Assembly: GCF_016809835.1 (NCBI RefSeq)
Contig: NZ_JAFBIL020000005.1
Location: 1-64,000 of the forward strand
From: Massilia soli
GTDB lineage: Bacteria; Pseudomonadota; Gammaproteobacteria; Burkholderiales; Burkholderiaceae_D
Length of the DNA stretch: 64,000 nt
Direction of reading: 5' to 3'
The stretch's first letter is position 1; each line of letters begins with the position of its first letter. Below the pieces are notes generated by a model, which saw only the letters and a list, made by a program, of their open reading frames with translations, was not told the origin of the DNA and made no database searches. Below are positions 1 to 10,413 of the stretch, in pieces. The position numbers and the translations under genes are program-made.

Positions 1-1
1 C

Positions 2-77
2 TGGAGCGGGAGAAGAGTCTCGAACTCTCGACCTCAACCTTGGCAAGGTTGCGCTCTACCAACTGAGCTACTCCCGC
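2..77 (-). tRNA. tRNA-Gly (GCC)
   Basis: The minus strand folds as a 76-nt tRNA. The acceptor stem GCGGGAG pairs with CTCCCGC, the anticodon is GCC, the T arm is standard and the 3' CCA is encoded. It lies downstream of pgsA on the same strand, like the uvrC-pgsA-glyW order of enterobacteria, so it may be co-transcribed with pgsA. Confidence 0.97.
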
Positions 78-165
78 GTCGTCACAACAGGCAGGCATTA
101 TAGATGATCTAAACGGGTTGTCAAGGTTGCTTGCGCAAACTTGTTTCCGGACCATCGCCCTGCCC

Positions 166-744
166 TTACAGCGCGCCACGTTCCTTGATCAAAGGCCACG
201 CCAGGCGCATGTAATAGAACATCGACCACACAGTGAGGATGGCCGCGACCACGATCAGGTACTCGCCGACCTCCTGGGTGTCGATCACGCCCCACAGGCG
301 GTCATGGAACAGCAGCAGCGGGATCGCAATCATTTGCGCGGCGGTCTTGATCTTACCGATCGAGCTCACCGCCACCGAGCGCGATGCGCCGATCTGCGCC
401 ATCCATTCGCGCAGCGCCGAGATGGCGATTTCGCGGCCGATGATGATGAAGGCGATGAAGTGGTCGACGCGGTCCAGGTTTACCAGCACCAGCAGCGCGC
501 CGGCCACCATCAGCTTGTCGGCCACCGGGTCGAGGAAGGCGCCGAAGGCCGAGGTTTGATTCCAGCGGCGCGCGAGGAAGCCGTCGAACCAGTCGGTAAC
601 GGCGGCGACGATGAAGACAATGGTGGCGGCAAGGTCCTGGTCGGAACGCGGCAGCCAGTGAAGTGGGAGGTAATACACGCCCACCACCAGCGGGATAAGC
701 GCTACACGCAGCCAGGTCAGGAGAATCGGGATGTTAAAAGGCAT
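166..744 (-). CDS. pgsA: CDP-diacylglycerol--glycerol-3-phosphate 3-phosphatidyltransferase
   Basis: This inner-membrane enzyme makes phosphatidylglycerophosphate from CDP-diacylglycerol and glycerol-3-phosphate, the committed step to phosphatidylglycerol and cardiolipin. The 192-residue protein has several hydrophobic helices. It carries the full CDP-alcohol phosphotransferase motif: D51, D54-G55, A58-R59, G68, D72 and D76. The length fits the family. It lies downstream of uvrC on the same strand across a 206-nt gap that holds two palindromes, so it may have its own promoter. Confidence 0.96.
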   Translation of the reverse strand: MPFNIPILLTWLRVALIPLVVGVYYLPLHWLPRSDQDLAATIVFIVAAVTDWFDGFLARRWNQTSAFGAFLDPVADKLMVAGALLVLVNLDRVDHFIAFIIIGREIAISALREWMAQIGASRSVAVSSIGKIKTAAQMIAIPLLLFHDRLWGVIDTQEVGEYLIVVAAILTVWSMFYYMRLAWPLIKERGAL

Positions 745-837
745 AAGTGCGCACAGGCTGGTTAGCGTTTGAAATAGTTGCGCCGCTAGTCTAACCTGCC
801 CTTGGTATTTTAACCAGTTTGCTCATGCATACGTGGC

Positions 838-853
838 GTGCGTACGTACGCAC
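838..853. repeat. 16-bp perfect palindrome
   Basis: GTGCGTACGTACGCAC reads the same on both strands. It lies between uvrC and pgsA, about 95 nt upstream of the pgsA start. It could be an operator or a short hairpin, but nothing in the sequence decides which. Confidence 0.5.
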
Positions 854-910
854 CGTCGCCCCGCGATGGCGGGAGCCTGGGCTTCAGTGGCAGATCTCAT
901 CGGGTATGGG

Positions 911-928
911 TTCCCGCTTTCGCGGGAA
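911..928. repeat. REP-like inverted repeat
   Basis: TTCCCGC-TTTC-GCGGGAA is a 7-bp-arm inverted repeat just past the uvrC stop codon. Similar TTCCCGC...GCGGGAA elements are scattered between genes in many betaproteobacteria and resemble the Neisseria dRS3 type. There is no T tract, so it is not a typical terminator. Only one copy was noticed in this window. Confidence 0.5.
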
Positions 929-950
929 CGACGGGGGTGGCATCGGCAGG

Positions 951-2843
951 TCAGTGGAGCTGCTTGTAGATTTCTTCAGCCAGCTGGGTCGAAATGCCTT
1001 CCACCGACATCAGGTCTTCGACGCTGGCGTCAATCACGCCGCGCAGGCCGCCAAAGCGCGCCAGCAGGCGTTGGCGGCGTTTGGCGCCGATACCCTCAAT
1101 CTCTTCCAAACGCGACGTCTGGCGCGTTTTGGCGCGTTTGGCGCGCATGCCTGTGATGGCGAAGCGGTGCGCCTCGTCGCGGATCAGCGCCACCAGCATC
1201 AGCGCCGCCGACTCCTTGCCCAGCTCCTGCTCCGCGCGGCCATCGGCGAAGATCAGCGTCTCAAGCCCGACCCGGCGCCCCTCCCCTTTGGCGACGCCGA
1301 CGATCAGGCTGATGTCGAGGCCGAGTTCCGAGAACACCTGGCGCGCCATCTCGACCTGTCCCTTGCCGCCGTCGACCAGCACGACGTCGGGCATCACGCC
1401 GTCGCCATTGGCCACCTTTTCGTACCGGCGCTGCAGCACCTGGCGCATCGCCGCGTAATCGTCGCCTGGCGTGATGCCGTTGATGTTGAAGCGGCGGTAC
1501 TCGCCGTTCTGCATCGCGTGGTGATGGAACACCACGCACGAGGCCTGCGTCGCTTCGCCTTGCGTGTGGCTGATGTCGAAGCACTCTATGCGCAGCGTGT
1601 CGAGGTCTTCGGCGTCGAGCGAGAGCGCATCGGCCAGCGCGCGCGTGCGCGATTGCTGCGAGCCCTGCTCCGACAGCAGCCGCGCCAGCGCGATCTCGGC
1701 GCCCTTCTGGGCCAGCTCCAGCCACTGGCGGCGTTGCCCCTGCGGCTGGAAGATCAGGTTGATGCGGTGGCCGCACTGCTCGGTCAAAGCCACCATCAGG
1801 GCCGGCTGGTCGAATTCGATATTCAGGATCAGCGTGCCGGGAATGAAGCTCTCGCTGTAGTGCTGCGCCAGGAAGGCGGCCAGTACTTCGACTTCCATCG
1901 GCGACTCGGCCACCACAGCGGCGTCGATCACGTGCGCCGGGAAGTAGGCGCGGTCGCCCAGGTGCCGTCCGCCGCGCACCATCGCCAGGTTGACGCAGGC
2001 ACGCCCGCCCTGCACCACCACGGCGATGATGTCGACGTCGGCGTCGCTGCTGGCCTCCATGCTCTGCGCGTGCAGCACGCGCGAGAGCGACTGGATCTGG
2101 TTGCGCACCGTCGCGGCCTGCTCGAACTTGAGGTCCATCGCAAAGGCCTGCATTTTCGCTTCCAGGTCGGCCAGCACCTCCGACTGCCGTCCGCGCAAGA
2201 ACTTGGCGGCGTTGTCGACATCGATGCGATAGTCCGCCACGCTGATCGCTTCCACGCACGGAGCGCTGCAGCGGCCGATCTGGTGCAGCAGGCAGGGACG
2301 CGTGCGGTTCGAATACACGCTGTCTTCGCAGGTGCGCAGCATGAACACCTTCTGCAGCACCTGCATCGATTCCTTGACCGCCCAGGCACTCGGGAAAGGG
2401 CCGAAGTACTGGCTCTTCTTGTCGACCGCGCCGCGGTAGTAGGCCATGCGCGGCACTTCCTGGCCGCTGAGCTTCAGGTACGGGTACGATTTATCGTCGC
2501 GGAACAGGATGTTGTAGCGCGGCTTGAGCGTCTTGATCAGGTTACTTTCGAGGATCAGCGCTTCGGCTTCACTGCTCGTCACCGTGGTCTCAAGGCGCGC
2601 AATGCGCTCGACCATCATCGCGGTGCGCGGACTGGCGAGGTTTTTCTGGAAGTAGCTCGAGACGCGCTTCTTGAGGTCGCGCGCCTTGCCGACATACAGC
2701 ACGGCGTCGCTGGCGTCGTAGTAGCGGTACACGCCCGGCAGGTTTGGCAGCTTGGCCACCGTGGCCAATACCAGTTCGCGCGTGCCCGGCACTGGCAGCG
2801 CCGGCAGCGGTTCGGATGCGGGCTGTGGAATCGCTTCTGTCAT
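951..2843 (-). CDS. uvrC: UvrABC excinuclease subunit C
   Basis: UvrC makes both incisions in nucleotide excision repair after UvrA and UvrB locate damage. The 630-residue protein has an N-terminal GIY-YIG nuclease domain (around residues 35-115, with GVYRYYD and YVGKA). This is followed by a cysteine-bearing region, a UVR motif that contacts UvrB near 210-250, the RNase-H-like second nuclease domain with the DGGKGQ motif, and C-terminal helix-hairpin-helix motifs. The length is normal. The gene starts 4 nt downstream of the acpS stop codon and probably belongs to the same transcript. Confidence 0.98.
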   Translation of the reverse strand: MTEAIPQPASEPLPALPVPGTRELVLATVAKLPNLPGVYRYYDASDAVLYVGKARDLKKRVSSYFQKNLASPRTAMMVERIARLETTVTSSEAEALILESNLIKTLKPRYNILFRDDKSYPYLKLSGQEVPRMAYYRGAVDKKSQYFGPFPSAWAVKESMQVLQKVFMLRTCEDSVYSNRTRPCLLHQIGRCSAPCVEAISVADYRIDVDNAAKFLRGRQSEVLADLEAKMQAFAMDLKFEQAATVRNQIQSLSRVLHAQSMEASSDADVDIIAVVVQGGRACVNLAMVRGGRHLGDRAYFPAHVIDAAVVAESPMEVEVLAAFLAQHYSESFIPGTLILNIEFDQPALMVALTEQCGHRINLIFQPQGQRRQWLELAQKGAEIALARLLSEQGSQQSRTRALADALSLDAEDLDTLRIECFDISHTQGEATQASCVVFHHHAMQNGEYRRFNINGITPGDDYAAMRQVLQRRYEKVANGDGVMPDVVLVDGGKGQVEMARQVFSELGLDISLIVGVAKGEGRRVGLETLIFADGRAEQELGKESAALMLVALIRDEAHRFAITGMRAKRAKTRQTSRLEEIEGIGAKRRQRLLARFGGLRGVIDASVEDLMSVEGISTQLAEEIYKQLH

Positions 2844-2847
2844 TCGC

Positions 2848-3264
2848 TTACTCGATGCTGTTGGTCGCTAAAGGCGCTTGCGTCACGATGACGAAGGCGA
2901 CGCCGTAGTCGGCTTCGTCGCTGATCGTCACTTGCGCAGTGAGCCTGTTCTCGCGCATGAATTGTTCCAGCTTGCCACTGCAGACGATGACCGGCTTGCC
3001 GCCCGGCGCGTTGAGCATCTGCGCCGAGCGCCAGGTCATCGGCATGCGCATGCCAAGGCCGATCGCCTTCGAAAACGCTTCCTTGGCCGAGAAGCGCGTG
3101 GCCAGGAAGCGCATGCCGCGCACATCATGCCTGGCGCGGCGCGCATGGAATTTGATCAACTCCTCCGGGCCGAGGATCTTTTCGGCGAAGCGGTCGCCAT
3201 TGCGCGCAAGGGCTGCCTCGATGCGCGATATCTGGACGATATCGGTGCCGATCCCGTAAATCAT
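2848..3264 (-). CDS. acpS: holo-[acyl-carrier-protein] synthase
   Basis: AcpS transfers 4'-phosphopantetheine from CoA to the serine of acyl carrier protein, which activates the acpP product encoded about 12 kb away. The 138-residue protein begins with the family motif [13 protein letters not shown], whose aspartate binds magnesium. The second motif, [11 protein letters not shown], lies near the middle. Its ATG overlaps the pdxJ stop codon as ATGA, which indicates coupled translation. Length and start match the family. Confidence 0.97.
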   Translation of the reverse strand: MIYGIGTDIVQISRIEAALARNGDRFAEKILGPEELIKFHARRARHDVRGMRFLATRFSAKEAFSKAIGLGMRMPMTWRSAQMLNAPGGKPVIVCSGKLEQFMRENRLTAQVTISDEADYGVAFVIVTQAPLATNSIE

Positions 3265-4034
3265 CTTGCCTGCGCCAGCGACACGCCCAGGCGTGCGGCA
3301 ATCATGATCGCCTTCATTTCGCGCACCGCGTTCTCCCAGCCGGCGAACACCGCATGGGCGACGATCGCGTGGCCGATATTAAGCTCGCCGATGTCCGCGA
3401 TGGCGGCAATCGCCTGCACGTTGGTGTAGTGCAGACCGTGGCCGGCGTTGACCTTCAGGCCATGCTCGACGCCGACACGCGCGCCGGCCTTGATGCGTTC
3501 CAGCTCGAACGCCAGCTCAGGTCCGTGCGCTTCGGCGTAGCGGCCGGTGTGCAGTTCGATGACCGGCGCGCCGACGGCCGCAGCTGCGGCGATCTGCTGC
3601 GCATCGGCGTCGATGAACAGGCTGACGCGGATGCCCTCGGCCTGCAGCTGCTTCACCGCCGCCTCCACTTCCTTGTAGTAGCGGATCACGTCCAGGCCGC
3701 CTTCGGTGGTCACTTCTTCGCGCCGCTCCGGCACCAGGCACACATCCTGCGGACGGATGCTGCAGGCGAAGTCGATCATCTCCTGCGTGACCGCGGCTTC
3801 CAGGTTCATGCGCGTCATCAGCTGCGGGCGGATGGCGACGACGTCGGCGTCCTTGATGTGGCGGCGGTCTTCGCGCAGGTGCAGCGTGATGACGTCGGCG
3901 CCAGCCTGCTCGGCCAGCAGCGCGGCGCGTACAGGGTCCGGATAGACGGTGCCGCGCGCATTGCGCAAGGTCGCCACGTGGTCGATGTTGACGCCCAGGT
4001 CGATGACAGGGCCGGAAGGTTGCAGGAAGCTCAT
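3261..4034 (-). CDS. pdxJ: pyridoxine 5'-phosphate synthase
   Basis: PdxJ condenses 1-deoxyxylulose-5-phosphate with 3-amino-2-oxopropyl phosphate to pyridoxine 5'-phosphate, the last ring-forming step of vitamin B6 synthesis. The 257-residue TIM-barrel protein shows [17 protein letters not shown] at the N-terminus, the [15 protein letters not shown] stretch and a C-terminal GHGLHYTN phosphate-binding segment, all typical of PdxJ. It is 19 nt downstream of recO and overlaps acpS by 4 nt, the usual proteobacterial order. Confidence 0.97.
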   Translation of the reverse strand: MSFLQPSGPVIDLGVNIDHVATLRNARGTVYPDPVRAALLAEQAGADVITLHLREDRRHIKDADVVAIRPQLMTRMNLEAAVTQEMIDFACSIRPQDVCLVPERREEVTTEGGLDVIRYYKEVEAAVKQLQAEGIRVSLFIDADAQQIAAAAAVGAPVIELHTGRYAEAHGPELAFELERIKAGARVGVEHGLKVNAGHGLHYTNVQAIAAIADIGELNIGHAIVAHAVFAGWENAVREMKAIMIAARLGVSLAQAR

Positions 4035-4053
4035 GGCGTGTTTTCTAGGTTGA

Positions 4054-4839
4054 CTATAGCTGCATCAGGTCGATCAGGATCTGGCGGGTGTTCAGCGGCG
4101 CCCCGCCCAGCTGGTGCGCCAGCAGAAAGCGCATCAGCTGCTTGCTCTGCATCTGGGTGGCCGGATCGCCGTATTCTTCGTTGGCCATGTCGATCAGCGT
4201 CTTGCCGCTGACGACAGGCCAGGTGTCGGACGCACGCGCCATGCGCGGGCCACGCTCCGGATCGACGACGTAGTCGCTGGCCGCCTCCACCGGCCCGCGC
4301 GTGCTGGTGCAGCGGGTCAGGTCGGCGGCAACGCCTGTCTCCTTAAGTAGGGACCGTTCGAACTTTCGCAAGACCGTCTGCGCAGGCTCGTTGTGGGCCA
4401 GCTGGTTGAGCGTCGAGACGTACTGGTCGAACAAGGCGGGATGCGGGTCGTCGCGCGCCAGCAGCTTGACCAGCAATTCATTGAGGTAGAAGCCGCACAG
4501 CAGCGCGGTCTTTTCAAGCGGCAGCATGCCGCCGACCCATTCGGCGTCGATCAGCGTGCGCAGTTCGGATTTGCCGCTCCACGACGTGGACAGCGGCTGG
4601 AAGGTTTGCAGCGCGCCGCGCAGCTTGGAGTGCGGGCGCTTGGCGCCCTTGGCCACCACGCCGATGCGTCCGAAGTCGCGTGTGAACAGGTCGACGATCA
4701 GGCTGGTCTCTTTGTACGGATAGCTGTGCAGTACAAAGCCAGGCTGGCCCAGGATGCGATGGTCCGCCACCCGCGCGCGGCTACGCTTGGGCGCCGGCGC
4801 AGGCGCGCTGACGATCGGATCGGCGTCGAGGGTGGGCAT
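4054..4839 (-). CDS. recO: DNA repair protein RecO
   Basis: RecO works with RecF and RecR to load RecA at single-stranded gaps. The 261-residue protein has the N-terminal OB-fold region ([33 protein letters not shown]) and the helical C-terminal part. The first 30 residues are a proline/alanine-rich lead not needed for the fold. The start at 4839 is the only upstream ATG that clears the era stop codon. It sits between era and pdxJ as in E. coli. Confidence 0.93.
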   Translation of the reverse strand: MPTLDADPIVSAPAPAPKRSRARVADHRILGQPGFVLHSYPYKETSLIVDLFTRDFGRIGVVAKGAKRPHSKLRGALQTFQPLSTSWSGKSELRTLIDAEWVGGMLPLEKTALLCGFYLNELLVKLLARDDPHPALFDQYVSTLNQLAHNEPAQTVLRKFERSLLKETGVAADLTRCTSTRGPVEAASDYVVDPERGPRMARASDTWPVVSGKTLIDMANEEYGDPATQMQSKQLMRFLLAHQLGGAPLNTRQILIDLMQL

Positions 4840-4862
4840 GCCTGCTTGTTGGCCTCTTGCGC

Positions 4863-5765
4863 TTACTCGTAGCCGTAGGCGCGCAGGCCTGCTTCGTTAT
4901 CGGCCCAGCCGGAGCGGACCTTGACCCAGATCTCGAGGTAGACCGGGCCGCCGAACAGCTTTTCCATGTCGAGGCGCGCTTGCGTCGAGACTTCCTTCAG
5001 GCGCGCGCCCTTGTTCCCGATGACCATCGACTTTTGCGTATCGCGTTCAACCAGGATGACCGCGAAGATGCGGCGCAGGTCGCCCTCTTGCTCGAACTTC
5101 TCGATCATCACGGTGCTGGTGTACGGCAGTTCGTCGCCCACGAGGCGGAACAGCTTTTCGCGCACGATTTCCGAGGCCAGGAATTTCTCGCTGCGGTCGG
5201 TGATGTCGTCCGGGCCGAACACGGCCGCGTTCTCGGGCAGGAAGCGCTTGATTTCGTTCTGCAGCGCGTCGAGCTGGAAACGCAGCTTGGCCGACACCGG
5301 CACGATGGCGGCGAAGTTGAACTTCGATGCGACGTTCTGCGCGAACGGCATCAGCGCGGCCTTGTCCTTGACGCGGTCGGCCTTGTTAATCACCAAAATC
5401 ACCGGGACGTTCGGCGGCAGCAGCTCGATCACCTGCTGGTCGGCTGGGCCAAAGGTGCCCGCCTCGATCAGGTACAGGATCACGTCGGCCGAAATCAAGG
5501 TGTTGGTGACCGTCTTGTTCAGCGTGTTGTTCAGCGCGTTCGAGTGGCGCGTCTGGAAGCCCGGCGTGTCGACGTAGATGAACTGCGCATCGTCCAGCGT
5601 CTGGATGCCGGTGATGCGGTGGCGCGTGGTCTGCGCCTTGCGCGAGGTGATCGACACCTTGGCGCCGACCAGCTGGTTCATCAGCGTCGATTTGCCGACG
5701 TTCGGGCGGCCGACGATGGCGATATAGCCGCAACGGTAGTTCTCTGGGGTGCTTGTGCTGTTCAT
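4863..5765 (-). CDS. era: GTPase Era
   Basis: Era is an essential GTPase that binds the 3' end of 16S rRNA and helps 30S subunit assembly. The 300-residue protein has G1 GRPNVGKS at residues 19-26, the DTPG motif, NKAD, and a C-terminal KH RNA-binding domain with [10 protein letters not shown]. The chosen ATG at 5765 overlaps the rnc stop codon as ATGA. The reading frame stays open upstream inside rnc, but that extension is proline/arginine-rich and unlike Era. Confidence 0.97.
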   Translation of the reverse strand: MNSTSTPENYRCGYIAIVGRPNVGKSTLMNQLVGAKVSITSRKAQTTRHRITGIQTLDDAQFIYVDTPGFQTRHSNALNNTLNKTVTNTLISADVILYLIEAGTFGPADQQVIELLPPNVPVILVINKADRVKDKAALMPFAQNVASKFNFAAIVPVSAKLRFQLDALQNEIKRFLPENAAVFGPDDITDRSEKFLASEIVREKLFRLVGDELPYTSTVMIEKFEQEGDLRRIFAVILVERDTQKSMVIGNKGARLKEVSTQARLDMEKLFGGPVYLEIWVKVRSGWADNEAGLRAYGYE

Positions 5766-6601
5766 GCTGACTTCGTTTCTGGATGCGTTTGTTTCGGAGC
5801 CTTGCCATCGGCAGCGGCTTTCGCCGGCATTGGCGGCGGCGTTTCGCTGCTCTGGATGGTGGCGATGCCGGCCAGCTTGAGCTGCGTGGTACGTGGTTTG
5901 GATTTGCGCGCGCCGCCCGGCGCCTTGGCCAGCGCCGTTTCGGCGGCGTCGAGCGCGAGGCGCGCCGCGGCCTGTTCGCCGGCGCGGCGGCTGCCGCCAC
6001 GGCCGTACACCTGGATGCCGAGCTTGGGCACCAGGCATTCGATTTCGAATTCCTGGCTGTGCGCGGCGCCGTGGGTGGCCACCACGTTATAGGTCGGCAG
6101 CGAGATTTTTTTACTCTGCAAAAATTCCTGCAGCAGCGTCTTGGCGTCCTTGCCCAGGGTGCGCGGGTCGACCGTGTCGAGGATCGGAATGTAGAAGGCG
6201 CGGATCACGTCGCGCGCGGCGTCAAAGCCGGCATCGAGGAAGATCGCGCCGAGCAGCGCTTCGAGGGTATCGGCCAGAATCGACGGACGGCGGAAACCGC
6301 CCGACTTCAGCTCGCCCTCGCCCAGGCGCAGGAACTGCGACAATTCGAGTTTCTGGGCGATTTCGTACAGCGACTGCTGCTTGACCAGGTTGGCGCGCAG
6401 GCGCGACAGGTCGCCTTCGTCGAGCGCGTTGAAGCGCTCGTAGAGTACCGAGGCGACGACGCAGTTAAGAATCGAATCGCCGAGAAACTCGAGACGCTCG
6501 TTATGCACACTGCTATGGCTACGGTGCGTCAAGGCTTGCTGCAACAGGCCAGCATCCTGGAACGTGTAACCTAAGCGCGTCTGCAATAACTGTAAATTCA
6601 T
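5762..6601 (-). CDS. rnc: ribonuclease III
   Basis: RNase III cleaves double-stranded RNA and matures rRNA precursors. With the start at 6601 the protein is 279 residues and begins [14 protein letters not shown], as in the family. The RNase III signature [10 protein letters not shown] is at about 34-43, with E38 and D42 metal ligands. A double-stranded-RNA-binding domain follows (about 155-225). A basic Lys/Pro/Ala-rich tail of about 50 residues makes it longer than the E. coli enzyme of 226 residues. A more upstream ATG at 6682 would overlap the neighbouring gene and is less likely. Confidence 0.95.
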   Translation of the reverse strand: MNLQLLQTRLGYTFQDAGLLQQALTHRSHSSVHNERLEFLGDSILNCVVASVLYERFNALDEGDLSRLRANLVKQQSLYEIAQKLELSQFLRLGEGELKSGGFRRPSILADTLEALLGAIFLDAGFDAARDVIRAFYIPILDTVDPRTLGKDAKTLLQEFLQSKKISLPTYNVVATHGAAHSQEFEIECLVPKLGIQVYGRGGSRRAGEQAAARLALDAAETALAKAPGGARKSKPRTTQLKLAGIATIQSSETPPPMPAKAAADGKAPKQTHPETKSA

Positions 6602-6626
6602 CTCGATATTCTTGGTGTGGACAGCC

Positions 6627-7022
6627 TTACTCGGTGGCCGGTTTCTGGGCGACGGCGCCGCTTGGGTCGGTGGTGCCTGCAAAATCGATCAGCAGGCTGA
6701 CATTGGCGACCAGCGGAATTCGCTTCTCATATTCAAAGCTGATTTCGGTCTCGCCGGATTCCTTGCTGATGACCAGGTCGCGCCCTTTGATCGATTCAAT
6801 ATTATTGATGTCGGCGTTCTTGTCGAACGAAACCTGCATTTCGCGCACCGTGCCGCCGGTGTCCTTGGCGACCGCGATGGCGTCCTTCACCGCACTATAC
6901 TCCGCATACGCCGGCACCGTTTTCAGGGCGACGATTGCGACAAAGCCCATGATCGCCAACACGAGGATCAGGCCGGTCAGCGACACGCCGCGCTGGTATT
7001 TGCCAAAAACATAAGAAGTCAT
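6627..7022 (-). CDS. DUF4845 family membrane protein
   Basis: The 131-residue protein has one N-terminal membrane segment (about 13-33, [19 protein letters not shown]) and a soluble, probably periplasmic C-terminal domain. It matches the DUF4845 family, often found between lepB and rnc in beta- and gammaproteobacteria. The N-terminus (RGVSLTGLI) looks like a type IV prepilin start, but no conserved Glu5 follows, so cleavage by a prepilin peptidase is doubtful. Function is unknown; the position between lepB and rnc is conserved. Confidence 0.8.
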   Translation of the reverse strand: MTSYVFGKYQRGVSLTGLILVLAIMGFVAIVALKTVPAYAEYSAVKDAIAVAKDTGGTVREMQVSFDKNADINNIESIKGRDLVISKESGETEISFEYEKRIPLVANVSLLIDFAGTTDPSGAVAQKPATE

Positions 7023-7038
7023 GTGCTTTTCCTTCAGA

Positions 7039-7953
7039 CTAGTTTATCCCGCCAATGCGTTTTGGGTTACTAAAGTTCATCCAGACGAAGAACGCTTTAC
7101 CGACAATGTTCTTATCTGGCACAAAACCCCAGTAACGGCTGTCGAGACTGTGGTCCCGATTGTCACCCATCATAAAGTAATTGCCCGCAGGAACGGTACA
7201 GGTAAATTTTTCGTAGGAAAAATCACACGCCTCACGTTTCGGGAAATTCTCGACGATGCCAACTTCAATGCCGGGCTTGTTGTCTGAATTGAGGATGCGG
7301 TGCGGGACGCCGCTGAGGTTTTCCACCAGTTGCTTGTGGTAGACCGGGCTTTCGTCGTCCAGGTAATCGTCCAGCGGCGTGTAGGCGACCGCCTTGCCGT
7401 TCACCGTCAGGCGCTTGTTTTCGTATACGACGGTGTCGCCGGGCACGCCGACGACGCGCTTGATGTAGTCCTGGCTCATGTCGTTCGGGTACTTGAACAC
7501 CATCACGTCGCCGCGCTGCGGGTTGTTGACGTCCACGACCTTCTTGTTCAGGATCGGCAGGCGGATGCCGTAGGTGAACTTGTTCACCAGGATCAGGTCG
7601 CCTACCAGCAAGGTTGGCACCATCGAGCTCGACGGAATCTTGAACGGCTCGTACAGGAAGGAACGCAGCACGAACACCAGCGCGATCACCGGGAAGAAAC
7701 TGCCCGAGTACTCGATCCAGGTTGGCTGGCGCAGCATCGCCGTTTCCACCGCGTGGCGGTCGACCGTGTCGACCTTCAGGCCTTCGGCCGTCAGGCGGGC
7801 GTTGCGCTCGTCGATGGCGGCCAGCGCCTTGTTGGCGGCAATCCGGCGCTGCTTGGCAAAATAGAAGATATCGAGGAACCAGATAATGCCTGTAATCACC
7901 ATCAACACGAACAGGATCAGTGCAAAGTTACCCAGAATCATTTGCAGGTTCAT
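7039..7953 (-). CDS. lepB: signal peptidase I
   Basis: LepB removes Sec and Tat signal peptides at the outer face of the inner membrane. The 304-residue protein has two N-terminal membrane segments (about 8-30 and 85-100). The catalytic serine S110 lies in PSSSMVPTL and the general-base lysine K165 in [11 protein letters not shown]. The C-terminal [14 protein letters not shown] box is intact. The ATG overlaps the lepA stop codon as ATGA, giving the common lepA-lepB pair. Confidence 0.97.
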   Translation of the reverse strand: MNLQMILGNFALILFVLMVITGIIWFLDIFYFAKQRRIAANKALAAIDERNARLTAEGLKVDTVDRHAVETAMLRQPTWIEYSGSFFPVIALVFVLRSFLYEPFKIPSSSMVPTLLVGDLILVNKFTYGIRLPILNKKVVDVNNPQRGDVMVFKYPNDMSQDYIKRVVGVPGDTVVYENKRLTVNGKAVAYTPLDDYLDDESPVYHKQLVENLSGVPHRILNSDNKPGIEVGIVENFPKREACDFSYEKFTCTVPAGNYFMMGDNRDHSLDSRYWGFVPDKNIVGKAFFVWMNFSNPKRIGGIN

Positions 7954-9743
7954 TTATCGTCCACTTGTAAAATTGCCAGGAATGCTTCTTGCGGGATCTC
8001 CACCGAGCCCACTTGCTTCATGCGTTTCTTACCGGCCTTCTGCTTCTCGAGCAGCTTCTTCTTGCGGCTGATGTCGCCGCCGTAGCACTTGGCCAGCACG
8101 TTCTTGCGCAGCGCCTTGACGTTTTCGCGCGAGATCACGTTGACGCCGATGGCGGCCTGGATGGCCACGTCGAACATCTGGCGCGGAATCAGTTCGCGCA
8201 TCTTGGCGGCGACCTGGCGGCCGCGGTAAGGGGCGTTGGCGCGGTGGACGATGATCGCCAGCGCGTCAACCTTCTCGCCGTTGATCAGCATGTCGACCTT
8301 GACCACGTCCGACGCACGGTATTCCTTGAACTCGTAATCCATCGACGCGTAACCGCGCGAGGTCGACTTGAGCTTGTCGAAGAAGTCGAGCACGATCTCG
8401 GCCATCGGCATTTCGTAGACCAGTTTCACCTGGCGGCCGTGGTAGCTCATGTCCATCTGCACGCCGCGCTTGCCGATGCACAGGGTGATCACCGAGCCGA
8501 CGTATTCTTGCGGCATGTACAGGTTGACCGTGACGATCGGCTCGCGCACTTCCATGATGCGGGTCGGTTCCGGCATCTTCGACGGATTGTCGACCTTGAC
8601 GATCGAGTTGTCGCGCATGACCACTTCGTACACCACGGTCGGCGCCGTGGTGATCAGGTCCATGTCGAATTCGCGTTCCAGGCGCTCCTGCACGATTTCC
8701 ATGTGCAGCAGGCCCAGGAAGCCGCAGCGGAAGCCGAAGCCGAGCGCCTGCGATACTTCCGGCTCGTACATCAGGGCGGCGTCGTTGAGCTTGAGCTTTT
8801 CCAGCGAGTCGCGCAGCGCGTCGTACTGGTTGGCCTCGACCGGGAACAGGCCGGCGAACACCTGCGGCTGGACTTCCTTGAAGCCTGGCAGCGGCTCGGC
8901 GGCCGGACGGGCCACGTGGGTGACGGTGTCGCCCACTTTGGCGGCCTTCAGTTCCTTGATGCCGGCGATGACGAAGCCCACCTGGCCTGCCGAGATTTCC
9001 GGCAGCGATACCGAGCGCGGGCTGAACACGCCGACGCTCTCGACCAGCTGCGGCGAACCGGTGGCCATCAGCAGGATTTTTTCCTTCGGCTTCAGGGTGC
9101 CGTTCATCACGCGCACCAGCATCACCACGCCGACGTAGTTATCGAACCACGAGTCGACGATCAGCGCCTGCAGCGGCGCGCTCGGGTCGCCCTTCGGCGG
9201 CGGCACCTTGGCGATCAGGGACTCGAGCACGTCTTCGACGCCCAGGCCGCTCTTGGCCGAGCACTTGACCGCGTCGGCCGCTTCGATGCCGATCACGTCC
9301 TCGATTTCGGCGATGGCGTTGGCAGGATCGGCGTGCGGCAAGTCGATCTTGTTCAGGACCGGCACCACTTCCACGCCCAGGTCGAGCGCGGTGTAGCAGT
9401 TGGCCACGGTCTGCGCTTCCACGCCCTGCGACGCATCGACCACCAGCAGCGCGCCTTCGCAGGCCGACAGCGAGCGCGAGACTTCATAGCTGAAGTCGAC
9501 GTGGCCCGGGGTATCGATCAGGTTCAGGTTGTAGACCACACCGTCGCGCGCCTTGTAATGCAGCGCCGCCGTCTGGGCCTTGATGGTAATGCCGCGCTCG
9601 CGCTCCAGGTCCATCGAATCGAGCACCTGCGCCTCCATGTCGCGGTCGGACAAGCCGCCGCAGATCTGAATGATGCGGTCGGCGAGGGTCGACTTGCCGT
9701 GGTCGATGTGGGCGATGATGGAGAAGTTACGTATGTTGTTCAT
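7950..9743 (-). CDS. lepA: elongation factor 4 (LepA)
   Basis: LepA is a ribosome-bound GTPase related to EF-G, involved in translation under stress and in 30S biogenesis. The 597-residue protein starts [16 protein letters not shown] and contains the P loop [17 protein letters not shown] and NKIDLP. It also has the EF-G-like domains and the LepA-specific C-terminal domain with a basic Lys-rich stretch. The ATG at 9743 fits the family; an in-frame TTG two codons upstream is possible. A terminator lies upstream, so lepA likely has its own promoter. Confidence 0.97.
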   Translation of the reverse strand: MNNIRNFSIIAHIDHGKSTLADRIIQICGGLSDRDMEAQVLDSMDLERERGITIKAQTAALHYKARDGVVYNLNLIDTPGHVDFSYEVSRSLSACEGALLVVDASQGVEAQTVANCYTALDLGVEVVPVLNKIDLPHADPANAIAEIEDVIGIEAADAVKCSAKSGLGVEDVLESLIAKVPPPKGDPSAPLQALIVDSWFDNYVGVVMLVRVMNGTLKPKEKILLMATGSPQLVESVGVFSPRSVSLPEISAGQVGFVIAGIKELKAAKVGDTVTHVARPAAEPLPGFKEVQPQVFAGLFPVEANQYDALRDSLEKLKLNDAALMYEPEVSQALGFGFRCGFLGLLHMEIVQERLEREFDMDLITTAPTVVYEVVMRDNSIVKVDNPSKMPEPTRIMEVREPIVTVNLYMPQEYVGSVITLCIGKRGVQMDMSYHGRQVKLVYEMPMAEIVLDFFDKLKSTSRGYASMDYEFKEYRASDVVKVDMLINGEKVDALAIIVHRANAPYRGRQVAAKMRELIPRQMFDVAIQAAIGVNVISRENVKALRKNVLAKCYGGDISRKKKLLEKQKAGKKRMKQVGSVEIPQEAFLAILQVDDK

Positions 9744-10030
9744 TAACAAAACTCAAAACCAGTAGGAAGGACGGGGGCCGAAGCCGGGGCGCGCACATGC
9801 GCTGCGCCATACAAAAAAAGCGCTCCGAGGGGGGCAATGGCAATCCCCAGGCGAGCGCCTTATCGATCGGGAGGCTGGCTGAATTGGCCAACAGCATTTC
9901 CGACCACCCGCATTTTACCGGATTTCGGGGTAGAAAGCCCGGTTAATAGAGGGAAGCGGACTGATAGCAGGCGGATTCAGGCAGGATTTTTACATTATTG
10001 CAACAATTCCGAGCCGACCGGCCACGAACG
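9744..10030. other. intergenic region upstream of lepA
   Basis: No gene is supported here. The stretch holds the terminator at 9813-9858 and must contain the lepA promoter. I see no clear -35/-10 pair that I would assign. Confidence 0.5.
9813..9858 (-). terminator. rho-independent terminator after the rpoE-rseA-degP-glutaredoxin genes
   Basis: On the minus strand GCGCTC...GAGCGC brackets an inner G/C-rich arm pair and is followed by seven T residues. It separates the sigma-E/protease transcript from lepA. Confidence 0.7.
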
Positions 10031-10114
10031 GTAGGGTGGATAAGCGCAGCGCATCCACCGTGAGTCGCGTTGACGCCAATTCGGCGGATGCGCGCAGGCG
10101 CTTATCCGCCCTAC
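10031..10114. repeat. inverted repeat element with GTAGGG-type ends
   Basis: The left end GTAGGGTGGATAAGCG (10031-10046) is matched by the reverse complement GTAGGGCGGATAAGCG (10099-10114) with one mismatch. The inner parts GCGCATCCACC and GGCGGATGCGC also complement each other, so the 84-nt unit can fold as a long hairpin. GTAGGGTGGATAAGCG-type elements are dispersed between genes in many proteobacteria. The right end overlaps the last codon and stop codon of the glutaredoxin-like gene. Confidence 0.7.
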
Positions 10115-10365
10115 GCGTTGACCGAGGCGATATATTCCTCGACCGCAGCTGCATCGAGAAAGTAATGGCACAGCTCCGGCTGCGACAAATCGCCGTACAG
10201 CACCGGCACCAGTTCGTCGAAACGCGCCACCAGCGCCTCATCCGCATCGACATCGACGACATCGACGTCGAACCGGGTGGTGTCGTCCTGCATGGCGTTC
10301 AAGGCGTCCAGCATGTCGTCGCACAGGTGGCAGTAGCTGCGCGAGTAGAGGGTAAATTTGATCAT
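10111..10365 (-). CDS. glutaredoxin family protein
   Basis: This 84-residue thioredoxin-fold protein has a CHLC redox site at C12 and C15 after a first beta strand (KFTLYSRSYC). The cis-proline region is VPVLYGDL. It resembles the small glutaredoxin-like proteins (DUF836 type) found beside mucD in betaproteobacteria. It lies 48 nt downstream of the Do protease gene. Its last codons and stop lie inside a dispersed inverted repeat, so the original C-terminus may have been altered. Substrate is unknown. Confidence 0.85.
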   Translation of the reverse strand: MIKFTLYSRSYCHLCDDMLDALNAMQDDTTRFDVDVVDVDADEALVARFDELVPVLYGDLSQPELCHYFLDAAAVEEYIASVNA

Positions 10366-10413
10366 GGATAGAAACAGGCGGCAGCGCCTGGGCGCTGCCG
10401 GATTGAACAGGGG

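Noticed and set aside
819-2891. Long plus-strand frame opposite uvrC
   Set aside because: High-GC genomes show long antisense frames opposite real genes. The encoded sequence is low-complexity His/Arg/Gln-rich with no motif, and uvrC is clear.
5386-6000. Alternative frames inside era and rnc
   Set aside because: They are Arg/Pro/Ala-rich shadow frames; the annotated genes overlap precisely by ATGA.
7989-9746. Long plus-strand frame opposite lepA
   Set aside because: Its composition is that of a shadow frame; lepA has all GTPase motifs.
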